64,000 bases of DNA from Phascolarctobacterium_A sp034086985 (GTDB lineage Bacteria > Bacillota > Negativicutes > Acidaminococcales > Acidaminococcaceae). Where the stretch lies: the NCBI GenBank assembly GCA_034086985.1, contig JAXDZG010000003.1:48660-112659 (forward strand). Direction: 5' to 3'. Position numbers and translations under genes: made by a program. The notes below the pieces were generated by a model. That model was not told the origin of the DNA. It saw only the letters and a list, made by a program, of their open reading frames with translations, and searched no databases. This document shows positions 24,664-32,913 of this stretch, in pieces; the first letter of the stretch is position 1; the number at the start of each line of letters is the position of its first letter.

Positions 24664-25296
24664 ATGACATCGGCATCAGATATTCTTTATCTCAAGGACG
24701 CCGACATTATTGGGGAAGGGGCACATAAGATTACGTACAAGCACCCTAACAACAAAGCTTTATGTATCAAAATAGCAAAACAAGGAAACGATATAGATTT
24801 AAAGCGAGAGCTCGATTACCGTAATGTCCTGCAAAAAAAGAAAAAAACTCCCAAATTATTGCCCTTGTATTACGGAACAACCAAAACTAATAAAGGGACA
24901 GCCCATGTTTTTGAACGTATCTGCAATTACGATAACCAAACTAGCTTAACCTTAGAACAATACATAAACAAAGCCATTTCCAATTCATCCATATACGACG
25001 CTCAAAAGCATTTGATGGATTTACTGTTAAGCTTCAAACAGGAATGGTTCGAAGAACGAATAGTAACGTCCAACATTGAACTAGCTAATTTTATGGTTCA
25101 GTACAAAAATCCCAATGAAGCAAGAATAAAGATAGTGGACAATATTGGTACTCCAGTTTTAATTCCATTAGCATATTACTTAGACTTTTTCGCAATCAAA
25201 CGTGCCTCAAGATACTGGAAGCAATTTTTAGATGTGCTTAAATCTACTTTCCCGGTATTTTTCAGCCATGAGATGATTAATCAATTAAGTAAATAA
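24664..25296 (+). CDS. yrbL: YrbL-family kinase-like protein
   Basis: The 210-residue protein matches the PhoP-regulated YrbL family of enterics along its length: glycine-rich start IGEGAHKITYKHPNNKALCIKIAK, RELDYRNVL, YYGTTKTNKGTAHVFERI, NIELANFMVQY and VDNIGTPVLIPLA, followed by the basic RASRYWKQFL. The fold is protein-kinase-like with a Lys and a DNIG in place of DFG. In this LPS locus a sugar (core) kinase role like that of WaaP/WaaY is a fair inference, not shown. It is a single-gene unit on the opposite strand to its neighbours. Confidence 0.82.
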   Translation: MTSASDILYLKDADIIGEGAHKITYKHPNNKALCIKIAKQGNDIDLKRELDYRNVLQKKKKTPKLLPLYYGTTKTNKGTAHVFERICNYDNQTSLTLEQYINKAISNSSIYDAQKHLMDLLLSFKQEWFEERIVTSNIELANFMVQYKNPNEARIKIVDNIGTPVLIPLAYYLDFFAIKRASRYWKQFLDVLKSTFPVFFSHEMINQLSK

Positions 25297-25308
25297 AATA
25301 CTTCCTAT

Positions 25309-25347
25309 AGAAAAGAGCATGCACACAGCCTGCTCTTTTCTATTTTT
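25309..25347. terminator. Bidirectional intrinsic terminator
   Basis: Stem AGAAAAGAGCA (25309-25319) with TGCTCTTTTCT (25331-25341), an 11-base loop, and a T run after it. It serves the converging yrbL-like and WaaE-like genes. Confidence 0.85.
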
Positions 25348-25350
25348 TAC

Positions 25351-26109
25351 TCAAAGTTTACCATTATCCTTGTATAGATAATATAACTTAGCGTATTTCA
25401 TGGTAGTGTAATAATAATGAGCCACGGCAAATACCCAACCTATCTTGCCATCCAAAAAGCCCAAATCAATTATGTACTCTTTAAAAAACCCCCACAAAGG
25501 TCTTAACACAACATCTTTAGCAAAGCTTACCTTTTTGCCCTGATTTTTATATTTTTCAGCAGCTAAGGTTGTGTATTTATTGATTTTATTCATATGTTGT
25601 TCCCAATTATCATAAGTATAATGGTACATATGTCCTTTTAATTTAGCATCCTTATACGGGGTTATAATGGCAGGATGTACCTCACCTTCGACATAGGAAC
25701 CCTCTGCAGGCATAAGCCTACATACGTAATCCGGTCTAAGGCTGCCATGGGTAGCAACATTATTTCTAAACTTGTTCTTTCTTTTAATCCAATAGGCCAA
25801 CTTTTCATTTTTATTTACAGCTTGTGCAATTTCTTCTCCCAATTCAGGAGTACATCTTTCATCAGCATCTATAAAGAATATCCAAGGATACTTTGCCTGT
25901 TGAATCGCAAATGTTTGCTGTGCACCCCAATCTCCATTCATACTATGTTGTATTACACGAGCTCCTAAAGACTCAGCAATTTCTTTAGTTTTGTCAGTGC
26001 TTCCATCGTCAATTATTAATACATCATTAGCAAAGCTGCAACTCTCAATACACTCTTTTATATTTCGCTCTTCATTTTTTGCTAAAATAAGTACGCTAAC
26101 ATCAACCAT
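25351..26109 (-). CDS. LPS core glycosyltransferase family 2, WaaE/KdtX-like
   Basis: The 252-residue protein has the short GT2 form of WaaE/KdtX beta-1,4-glucosyltransferases: VSVLILAKNEERNIKECIES, IIDDGSTDKTKEIAES, WGAQQTFAIQQAKYPWIFFIDADERC and YVEGEVHPAI, with YHYTYDNWEQHMNKINKYT downstream. WaaE adds a glucose to inner-core heptose in enterics. Transcription may start at an extended -10 (TGGTATAAT, 26251-26259). No strong ribosome site precedes the ATG; the nearest purine-rich stretch is over 20 bases away. Confidence 0.88.
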   Translation of the reverse strand: MVDVSVLILAKNEERNIKECIESCSFANDVLIIDDGSTDKTKEIAESLGARVIQHSMNGDWGAQQTFAIQQAKYPWIFFIDADERCTPELGEEIAQAVNKNEKLAYWIKRKNKFRNNVATHGSLRPDYVCRLMPAEGSYVEGEVHPAIITPYKDAKLKGHMYHYTYDNWEQHMNKINKYTTLAAEKYKNQGKKVSFAKDVVLRPLWGFFKEYIIDLGFLDGKIGWVFAVAHYYYTTMKYAKLYYLYKDNGKL

Positions 26110-26250
26110 AATTTATTGTCGAGTAACACCCGACTCCCCTTTCTATAATCTGTTATCCTTAACTATATCTACTTCATAAAAAACAGGTCATATACACCCT
26201 TTGTAACACTTCTTGACTATCTTGTCAAAATTTGTAAAGAGTACAAGTAT

Positions 26251-26259
26251 ATTATACCA
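26251..26259 (-). promoter_or_regulatory. Possible extended -10 promoter of the WaaE-like gene
   Basis: The minus strand reads TGGTATAAT with a weak -35. It would give a leader of about 135 bases. Confidence 0.35.
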
Positions 26260-26302
26260 TGCTTAAGAGAACTTAGGTATATCCTTTTTCAAAGAACGAG
26301 CC

Positions 26303-26340
26303 TAAAAGCAGCGGCTTGCGGTAGCAATCCTCTGCTTTTA
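26303..26340 (-). terminator. Hairpin after the DUF4143 ATPase gene
   Basis: TAAAAGCAG (26303-26311) pairs with CTGCTTTTA (26332-26340). The T run after it is weak, so termination may be partial. Confidence 0.5.
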
Positions 26341-26348
26341 TATTATCT

Positions 26349-27569
26349 CTATGATACCATAAGCTCTTTTTTATGCAGCAGAAAGTCCACAATATTCATA
26401 TGGATAATCCCATTCTGGCTCATATCAATTTTATCCAAGGATAAAACATATTTTGGAGAAGCATCTGTAATAGGTTTAAATTCCCCAAATTCCCTGTCAA
26501 TAGTAGCTGGGCTAGTCAGCAAATAAGCCACCTGAATAAAGCACTTCTTCCCATCCTTAATCGCCACAAAATCAATCTCGCCCTTATATGTCTTGCCTAC
26601 ATACACAGTGAAGCCTTGCACACACAATTCATTATAAATGATATTTTCCAAGAAAAAAGTATCTTCGTAATTAATCGAATTTGTATTGATGGTTCTAAAG
26701 CCTGTATCAATAGCATAAAATTTTTCCTTGGTTTTCAGTGCCTCTTTACCCACAATATTGTATCTTGGCACGGTGTGTAGCAGGTAAGATTTACGCATTT
26801 TATCAAGATAGTTATAGATGGTACGCTCAGATATAGCCTTTTTATTCTTATTGGCAAAATAAGCTACGATATTGGCTGCCGAAAACTCCTTGCCCGCATT
26901 AGCGAGAATATACAGCGAAACATGCTTAAATGTCTCTTTATCTATATTTCTCCCTTTTTTTATAATGTCTTTATTAATAATACTGTCATATAAATTAGTC
27001 ACATAACGCCGTACTGATGCCTCATCATGAAAGTTAAATCTTAAAGGCAGCCCGCCCCATTTCAGATAATCGTAGATATCATCCTCTGAAACAGCATATC
27101 CATTTAACTCTTTATACGCCTTCGCTTCCAAAAACGAAAACGGAAACACCTCAAATTCTACTGTTCTACCAGTTAACAAGGTGGCTAGTTCCCCTGATAA
27201 AAGCGTTGAATTACTACCGGTCACAAAAACTGAAACATTTAAAGTGGCCCTAAACGATGCCAACGTTTTCTCAAAATCTTTTACGTGCTGGACTTCATCC
27301 AAAAAAATATAATATTTCCCTGAATCAACTATCATAAGTTTCACGGCATTGTGGAGATCGCTAGCTGTTTTGATAAATTCATAATCCATGTCTTCCAAGT
27401 TGATATATATTATATGCTCACCATCAACGCCTCGTTGTAACAGCTCGTCTTTGATGGTCTCCAACAATATTGACTTTCCTGCACGCCTAACTCCAGTAAT
27501 AACCTTGATTAAATCGGTATCATAATAGGGGCGTATTTTTTGTAGATAGGCTTCTCTAATCAGCTTCAT
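26349..27569 (-). CDS. AAA-type ATPase with C-terminal DUF4143 (nuclease-like) domain
   Basis: The 406-residue protein has Walker A GVRRAGKS near residue 35, Walker B YYIFLDEVQ, sensor-like VFVTGSNSTLLSGE, a winged-helix part (ISERTIYNYLDKMRKSYLL) and a C-terminal region with FLENIIYNEL...GEIDFVAIKDGKKCFIQVAY. The last segment has the E-D-[EQ]xK-like layout of restriction-endonuclease folds, with Gln in place of Lys. This widespread family has no settled function; toxin-antitoxin and mobile roles have been suggested. The start at 27569 has GGAGGG five to six bases upstream. It follows the Wadjet operon with a ~200-base gap holding tandem repeats. Confidence 0.85.
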   Translation of the reverse strand: MKLIREAYLQKIRPYYDTDLIKVITGVRRAGKSILLETIKDELLQRGVDGEHIIYINLEDMDYEFIKTASDLHNAVKLMIVDSGKYYIFLDEVQHVKDFEKTLASFRATLNVSVFVTGSNSTLLSGELATLLTGRTVEFEVFPFSFLEAKAYKELNGYAVSEDDIYDYLKWGGLPLRFNFHDEASVRRYVTNLYDSIINKDIIKKGRNIDKETFKHVSLYILANAGKEFSAANIVAYFANKNKKAISERTIYNYLDKMRKSYLLHTVPRYNIVGKEALKTKEKFYAIDTGFRTINTNSINYEDTFFLENIIYNELCVQGFTVYVGKTYKGEIDFVAIKDGKKCFIQVAYLLTSPATIDREFGEFKPITDASPKYVLSLDKIDMSQNGIIHMNIVDFLLHKKELMVS

Positions 27570-27604
27570 ACATACCCTCCTTTTTGTACATGATACCATC
27601 ATTT

Positions 27605-27766
27605 TTAAGTTTCTGCAAGATATGCTTGCAGAAACTCAAAATTTTTCTGAGTTTCTGCAAGGCATTCTTTCACAAACTCAAAATTTTTCTGAGTTTCTGC
27701 AAGATACTCTTTCGCAAACTCAATAATCTCCCTTGCTTTGCGAAGGATTTTTACAACTTTTTACAT
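27605..27766 (-). pseudogene. Small 14-residue-repeat ORF with a stop at codon 2
   Basis: Ten bases after the jetD stop, the minus strand has AAAGGA, then ATG at 27766, immediately followed in frame by TAA, and then 51 open codons to TAA at 27605. The open part reads KVVKILRKAREIIEF and then a repeated unit, FAKEYLAETQKNFE / FVKECLAETQKNFE / FLQAYLAET. Fourteen residues equal two heptads, so an amphipathic helix or coiled coil would form. A single base change at codon 2 would restore the ORF. It is either a freshly broken gene, a minimal start-stop leader, or a chance reading of the DNA repeat. I do not recognise a family. Confidence 0.5.
27609..27734. repeat. Three tandem 42-bp repeats
   Basis: Units at 27609-27650, 27651-27692 and 27693-27734 begin GTTTCTGCAAG; the first two share nearly all bases, including AAACTCAAAATTTTTCTGA, and the third has diverged at its end. 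The unit length is a multiple of three on the strand where it reads as a 14-residue repeat. Confidence 0.9.
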
Positions 27767-27775
27767 TTTTCCTTT

Positions 27776-29011
27776 CTAAAATTCTTTTTTAACACTTCTC
27801 ATCCAGCTCAAAATTTCCTGCTCAAGCTTACAATTATGGCTTAGCATATACTCCATCTCCTCCTGATAGAGACCTTTTTGCAGCATATTATTCGCTTTAG
27901 TTATATCATTATCCTCCAACTGCTTGCTATAAGGAGCATACCTTTCTAGTTCTGCGCACCCCATATAGATAGGCTTAAAATCGATACCTGTCTTGTTGCG
28001 CAGGTGCTCAATAATCAAAAATCCATCAGGATCAATATCCCCAAAATGAAACCACTGCAACCCATTATTCTGTTTAGCAATCTGCGTGAGCAAATGCTGT
28101 TTAGCAGTATTATGATAACCACTTAAAAATAAATAGAAATATTCCTGTTCCTGCATGCGATTAAAAGATGTCAGGTTTTCTATGGTCATCACCCTAGGAG
28201 CACGAATGTCTATTTGCTCCAAATTCTTCAAGCTATTGGAAGAGAAGGCCATGGGTGTCTCTAAAGACAGCTCAATCGCAGGCAAATTTGAAAATCTAAG
28301 CGTTGCAGCGCCTTTTACATAAAGATAGGACGGATTACTATAGATGTTATGCTCAGCAAGAATGATTTGCTCTCTTTCCCGCTTATCATCAACACCATCC
28401 AGCAAATCACCATAATCCCCATATTGCTGCAAAATTTGACAGAGGCGAGTCCTATACTTTTGCTCGAATACTTTACTATTGCTAAACTGCACTATGGACA
28501 GCTCCCTTTCCAGAAGCTCCTGTTGATTATGCAAAACGAGTAAGCATAAAGCTAGTAAATCTTTGGCTTCCGCTTGACTATACTTAGTTTTTTTGCCTGA
28601 TTGCAGTAATCGTATCTGCTCAGCGCAGAAATTGGCTACTAAAGGCGCCTGCCCTAAGTAACTGCCATAAAAGTCCAGCTGTTCCTTAATTAAAGCATTC
28701 TTATCCTTACGGCCCAGAATTGCATAAAAGCGTGGTATAGCGCTCATATTTAATACTATTTTGCGAATTACTATTCCTCTTTTTTCCAAAGATACGAGCC
28801 CTTGGCTAGCTAATTCTTCTAGCTCTGCCTCAAAATTGCACAGCTTATCAACGCCTACGAAATCAGAATCATATTCAGGCATTAAAATAGTCGGGGTAAT
28901 AGCAAATGACTGCTGAACCAAGTTTTCGCCCTTATAGGTCTTGCTATTTTCATACTTATCCAGTAATACCTCCAATACCTTGCGTTGTATTGCGGTCATA
29001 TTAAATTTCAT
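27776..29011 (-). CDS. jetD: Wadjet nuclease subunit JetD
   Basis: The 411-residue protein has an N-terminal winged-helix-like region (IQRKVLEVLLDKYENSKTY) and a C-terminal TOPRIM-like (DUF2220/topoisomerase VI A-like) domain: MTIENLTSFNRM with a conserved Glu, then LFLSGYHN and FHFGDIDPDG with the metal-binding D-x-D. JetD is the subunit that cuts closed circular plasmid DNA after loop extrusion by the SMC complex. It overlaps jetC by 11 bases and is the last Wadjet gene, as in described operons. Confidence 0.88.
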   Translation of the reverse strand: MKFNMTAIQRKVLEVLLDKYENSKTYKGENLVQQSFAITPTILMPEYDSDFVGVDKLCNFEAELEELASQGLVSLEKRGIVIRKIVLNMSAIPRFYAILGRKDKNALIKEQLDFYGSYLGQAPLVANFCAEQIRLLQSGKKTKYSQAEAKDLLALCLLVLHNQQELLERELSIVQFSNSKVFEQKYRTRLCQILQQYGDYGDLLDGVDDKREREQIILAEHNIYSNPSYLYVKGAATLRFSNLPAIELSLETPMAFSSNSLKNLEQIDIRAPRVMTIENLTSFNRMQEQEYFYLFLSGYHNTAKQHLLTQIAKQNNGLQWFHFGDIDPDGFLIIEHLRNKTGIDFKPIYMGCAELERYAPYSKQLEDNDITKANNMLQKGLYQEEMEYMLSHNCKLEQEILSWMRSVKKEF

Positions 29012-32000
29012 GCTGCCTAATCAGTCCTTCCACCACATTAGTGTAGCGACCTGTCATCACTAGGCTAACGGTACAATCAATAAACTGACCGATACTGCTA
29101 ATTTTTTCCGGCGGAGCTGCATAAATCACTTGGAAGCCATTACTTTCAAAGTATTTTACCATCTGCTCGATTCTTTCTCTAGAAAGAGCGGAAAAAGCCT
29201 CGTCAATAAAGGCCAGTCTAGCGCAGCATTTATTCCTTGGATAATACTGCATTAGACAAGCAGCTAGAATGATAAAGTAGGGAGTCTGCTTTTCGCCATT
29301 GCTAGCAGAGCCCTGCTTTTTCGACAAGTCTGCTGTAATCTCTTCCCCACCCTGTCGACTCATGATTTCCATATCATAATCGAAGTATTTGCGATAATCG
29401 GTATATTCCGTTTCATCCTCTTCCTCTAGTATAACATTCATGAATTCCTGAATATCTCGCTCCATTTCTTCGTTATCTCGTAGGGAATTCATATATAATT
29501 CGGGCGAATCCATATAATCGCCCAATCTGCGACAAATCTGGAAAAATGTTTTACGCTCTGCTTTTTCCTTCATTACAAAGCGATAAGTATCGTTGCCAAA
29601 GGGTAGCTGCTTGAGCTCCTGATTAATAGCGTCTATCTGTAGTCTGGCCTCTATGATAGTTTCATTGATTTCTGCCACAAAATCATTCATAAAGGCGCTT
29701 TCCAAACGCTTGGACTGTTCCTCAAGCTGGTTGCGTACCTTCTCAATCTTTACATTTGCCAAATTACGATACTGCTCCCGATAAAAGGGTATATAAGCAG
29801 GACCACGTTGTTCCATATCAATTTTAGTAATTTGGCAGTAGGCTAGCTGAGCATCTTCCATCTTTTTCTTGCTCGTATCCAAATCAGAACGTAATCTGGT
29901 TACTGTATTCTCCTTGATGACTTTTACAGTACCAAGTCTGTTCCTAAACTTGGTATATTCCTCCAGCATGGGACGCTTCCACTCCAAATGCTTCAAGCAT
30001 TGCTCCTCATAACGCTGCTGAGTGAGGTGAATTTCTGTGGCAACGCCTTGCAAACGCTTCTTCCCTTCTTCGATGTCGCGCTTGCAACCGCCCTGATCTC
30101 CTTGATTAATATCATTACGACGCACGACTTCCTCTAAATATGCTTTGGCCTTATCGTGTTCCTCCATAGCTGTAAAGTAATCAGGATTAGCTTTAATCGT
30201 AGCCATCTCCTGTTCAATAGCCTGCTTCTGGCGGGAATATTCCTCCAATTGCCTGGGAGCAGCGAATTGGTATTCATCCAATTTCCAGCTCACAACATCT
30301 AATTGCACCAGCTTTTCCATTACACGACCTTGCTTATTCTTAAGGCCAGCAAGCCTCTGCTCAAGCTCCTTGCGCTCTCGCAGCACTCTTTGTTTTTGTA
30401 AGCTGATAGCCTTCGAGCCTAAACATACTCTGGTGTCCTGCATATGCATTAAAGACACAGCATAGCTTTTTGCCAAGGTGCCATCCTGCATTAAGCCACC
30501 CTTAGGATGGTCGTGTAATTCCCGCAAATCATGGCAAAGATGAATACCATTTAACAAATAATTAGCATAGCGTCTGGCATAAATATTGGGAATCACTAGT
30601 TGTTCCGCTGCACTTTGTGGAACAACCTTGCTCTCAGGCAGCTTATCGGTTAAGACGATAGTGCCTGCCGCGAGTTTATGCTCATGCAAAATCTCCAAAG
30701 CCTGATGGCAATATTTGCCCTCGACCAGAATGTGGTGCCTCCTATGACTCAGGAAGGTTTCTATAGCCAAACGCCACTTTTCATCGCGAATATCCTGCAC
30801 AAGCTCTGCAAAGGTACGTACCTCAGTTGTAATGCCACGTTTTGCCAATTCGCGGGCAATAACAGTCTTCGCCTCGGTAATGCCCCTCGGCTCTAACAAA
30901 ATATTAGCTTCTAAGCGAGCTAACTGCTCTTCCAAATCATTCTTCTGCTCATCAAGGGCGTGCATCTCATCCTTAAAATGAACTCTATCTTCCTCCAAAG
31001 CATCTTTTTTGGCATTTACAAATTTACAAAGACGCTGAAAAGCAAGGCTCTTTTGTTCGTCCGTATAAGCCGTTGTCCCCAGCGTAGCAAGGCATTGCTT
31101 ATCAGCATCAACAGCAATACCTTCCTCCAGCAACCACTGTAAGCTCCCCGTCAAAAGCTTCTGCAGTTTAAGTAATTTTGCCGTTTCTGTCTCATATGTC
31201 CTCAATAAAGGCTCGAGCTCACTAAGTTGCTTTTCCAAAATCTGGATACTAGCCTTCATTTCCGAGAACATATCATTAGCTTCGGCAGCCTGTAAACGCT
31301 CCTGTGCATAAGCCAACTGTTTTTTTATTTCTATCTCCTGCTGTTCTAAAGAGCGCAAACGCTGCTTTAGCTGTTCCTGCTGCAGCAGCTCTTGATTTTT
31401 TTCTTCTTCTTTAGCTTGTAAACCCTGATAAATTAGCATCAACTCGCGAATGCCCAGCATGCGCACAGTCTTTTCGTACTCTTGGGTTTTCTGCTCAATG
31501 TCTTCTAATTTGCGCTTGCCATCTTCCAAATCCTTATATGCTTGCCGTAATTGTTCAAAATGGGCCTTTTGCTCACGCAATTCTTGCAAAGAATTTACCT
31601 TGCCTGGCTCCAATACACTTTCTTGAATAAACTGATTGATATTGTTCTCAGGATTAAAGGCCATCATCTTGAGCAGCTTAGCACGATATTGTTTCACCTC
31701 GCAGCGCAAGCCTAAAGTCCGCAAAATCTGCTCCGTACCCTTGTCCCTACCCATAATCTCAGTGCCTTTAAGCCTTTTACCCTTTACAACCAACTGACGT
31801 ACAGGAGTAACATAAAGCTTACCGGACTCTATTTTGCTAAAATTAATATCCTCCAAACGAGCATCAGCACAGATAAACCAATTAGCCCCCACATTGACCT
31901 CTGCCTCGTAAATACTGGTGGACTCAATACCAACGCCTACAACCAAGGGCATATTTTCAGTAGGTGACCAAAATTCCATAGCCACATAGCTAACCACCGG

Positions 32001-32285
32001 ACCGGTTCTTAAAAAACGCTCTTCGCCATTACTTTTAGTATCACCACGCACGTAAGCAGTTACGGACCTGTCGCGGTCCTTAGCAGCTTTATTAAACTGT
32101 GTGTTACCTGTCAAAAGATAGGTCATAGCATCCAAAATCGTGGATTTGCCACTGCCATTAACTCCTGTAAAGAGAGTAGAACCCTCTAAGCGAACAGTAA
32201 TTCGTTGAAAGCGGGACCAATTGATAAGTAAAAGCTTGGTAGCTGTTTTTCTATTCATCGAACTCGTCATCATCTGCTTGTTCAT
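29001..32285 (-). CDS. jetC: Wadjet SMC-like ATPase JetC
   Basis: The 1094-residue SMC/MukB-like protein has Walker A FTGVNGSGKST near residue 40, two long coiled-coil arms with a hinge region around ~500-600, and a C-terminal head with the signature SNGEKQTPYF and Walker B ARLAFIDEAFSAL. JetC is the motor that extrudes DNA loops and measures circular DNA size. The start ATG at 32285 follows GGAGG by six bases and lies inside the end of jetB, so translation is coupled. Confidence 0.92.
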   Translation of the reverse strand: MNKQMMTSSMNRKTATKLLLINWSRFQRITVRLEGSTLFTGVNGSGKSTILDAMTYLLTGNTQFNKAAKDRDRSVTAYVRGDTKSNGEERFLRTGPVVSYVAMEFWSPTENMPLVVGVGIESTSIYEAEVNVGANWFICADARLEDINFSKIESGKLYVTPVRQLVVKGKRLKGTEIMGRDKGTEQILRTLGLRCEVKQYRAKLLKMMAFNPENNINQFIQESVLEPGKVNSLQELREQKAHFEQLRQAYKDLEDGKRKLEDIEQKTQEYEKTVRMLGIRELMLIYQGLQAKEEEKNQELLQQEQLKQRLRSLEQQEIEIKKQLAYAQERLQAAEANDMFSEMKASIQILEKQLSELEPLLRTYETETAKLLKLQKLLTGSLQWLLEEGIAVDADKQCLATLGTTAYTDEQKSLAFQRLCKFVNAKKDALEEDRVHFKDEMHALDEQKNDLEEQLARLEANILLEPRGITEAKTVIARELAKRGITTEVRTFAELVQDIRDEKWRLAIETFLSHRRHHILVEGKYCHQALEILHEHKLAAGTIVLTDKLPESKVVPQSAAEQLVIPNIYARRYANYLLNGIHLCHDLRELHDHPKGGLMQDGTLAKSYAVSLMHMQDTRVCLGSKAISLQKQRVLRERKELEQRLAGLKNKQGRVMEKLVQLDVVSWKLDEYQFAAPRQLEEYSRQKQAIEQEMATIKANPDYFTAMEEHDKAKAYLEEVVRRNDINQGDQGGCKRDIEEGKKRLQGVATEIHLTQQRYEEQCLKHLEWKRPMLEEYTKFRNRLGTVKVIKENTVTRLRSDLDTSKKKMEDAQLAYCQITKIDMEQRGPAYIPFYREQYRNLANVKIEKVRNQLEEQSKRLESAFMNDFVAEINETIIEARLQIDAINQELKQLPFGNDTYRFVMKEKAERKTFFQICRRLGDYMDSPELYMNSLRDNEEMERDIQEFMNVILEEEDETEYTDYRKYFDYDMEIMSRQGGEEITADLSKKQGSASNGEKQTPYFIILAACLMQYYPRNKCCARLAFIDEAFSALSRERIEQMVKYFESNGFQVIYAAPPEKISSIGQFIDCTVSLVMTGRYTNVVEGLIRQHEI

Positions 32286-32913
32286 CCTCTACCTCCTCAT
32301 ATGGCTGCCCTTTTTTTAGCTTCATCCTTTGCGCAGTATCATTCACAAAATCAGCAAAATCCTTGCCGGACATAGCAAATTGCAGTGATGGATATAGCTT
32401 AATCAAACACTCTGTATCCCCAACTTTGCCCTGCACATCAATCAAATTAAAGCGTTCGAACAAGGTTAAAATCTGCGTCATTAATGTTTTATCAATTGGG
32501 TCCCTTAAGCCATATTTTTCTAATTCATATTTTAAATCTACTATGGAAACCATGATAAAGCGTTCTAGGCTACCCGAACGAATACGGTCTGCGTACATGG
32601 TCCAAAGCGCGCATAAAACAAGGCTTTCCGCCTTCTTGAGAATCAAATGATTGGTTTGGAGCTTGGTATTTTCCATTTCGCCCCTGCAATTATAGAGCAT
32701 TACCACGCCATTATCCCTATCCACAATAATATCAAAACCAATGAAGCTAAAAAAACGCGTAAAAGGGTCCGGTCTTTTAGAAACGAAAAAATAAGCCCTT
32801 TTGCTTTCTTCATCCTTATCGCGCACAATGAAAGTTTGTTTTAGCAGCTTGCGACAGATTCTCTGAAATTGTTCCTTTTCTGAGGAAGTATAATCATCCC
32901 AATACTCCTTCAT
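32251..32913 (-). CDS. jetB: Wadjet KITE subunit JetB
   Basis: The 220-residue protein is a MukE/KITE-like subunit with tandem winged-helix character; RKLLKQTFIVRDK...RAYFFVSKRPD and VVMLYN resemble the JetB families (DUF4194 type). It ends in a very acidic tail (EEVEDEQADDDEFDE). KITE dimers bind the kleisin JetA and the SMC. It starts one base after the jetA stop and overlaps jetC by 35 bases. Confidence 0.85.
   Translation of the reverse strand: MKEYWDDYTSSEKEQFQRICRKLLKQTFIVRDKDEESKRAYFFVSKRPDPFTRFFSFIGFDIIVDRDNGVVMLYNCRGEMENTKLQTNHLILKKAESLVLCALWTMYADRIRSGSLERFIMVSIVDLKYELEKYGLRDPIDKTLMTQILTLFERFNLIDVQGKVGDTECLIKLYPSLQFAMSGKDFADFVNDTAQRMKLKKGQPYEEVEDEQADDDEFDE

Noticed and set aside
27609..27734. 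CRISPR array
   Set aside because: The repeats are directly abutting 42-bp tandem units with no unique spacers and no cas genes nearby.
27584..27844. 86-residue plus-strand ORF with FLSFCK repeats
   Set aside because: It only mirrors the 42-bp DNA repeats, has no ribosome site, and runs into the end of jetD; the minus-strand reading is the more protein-like one.
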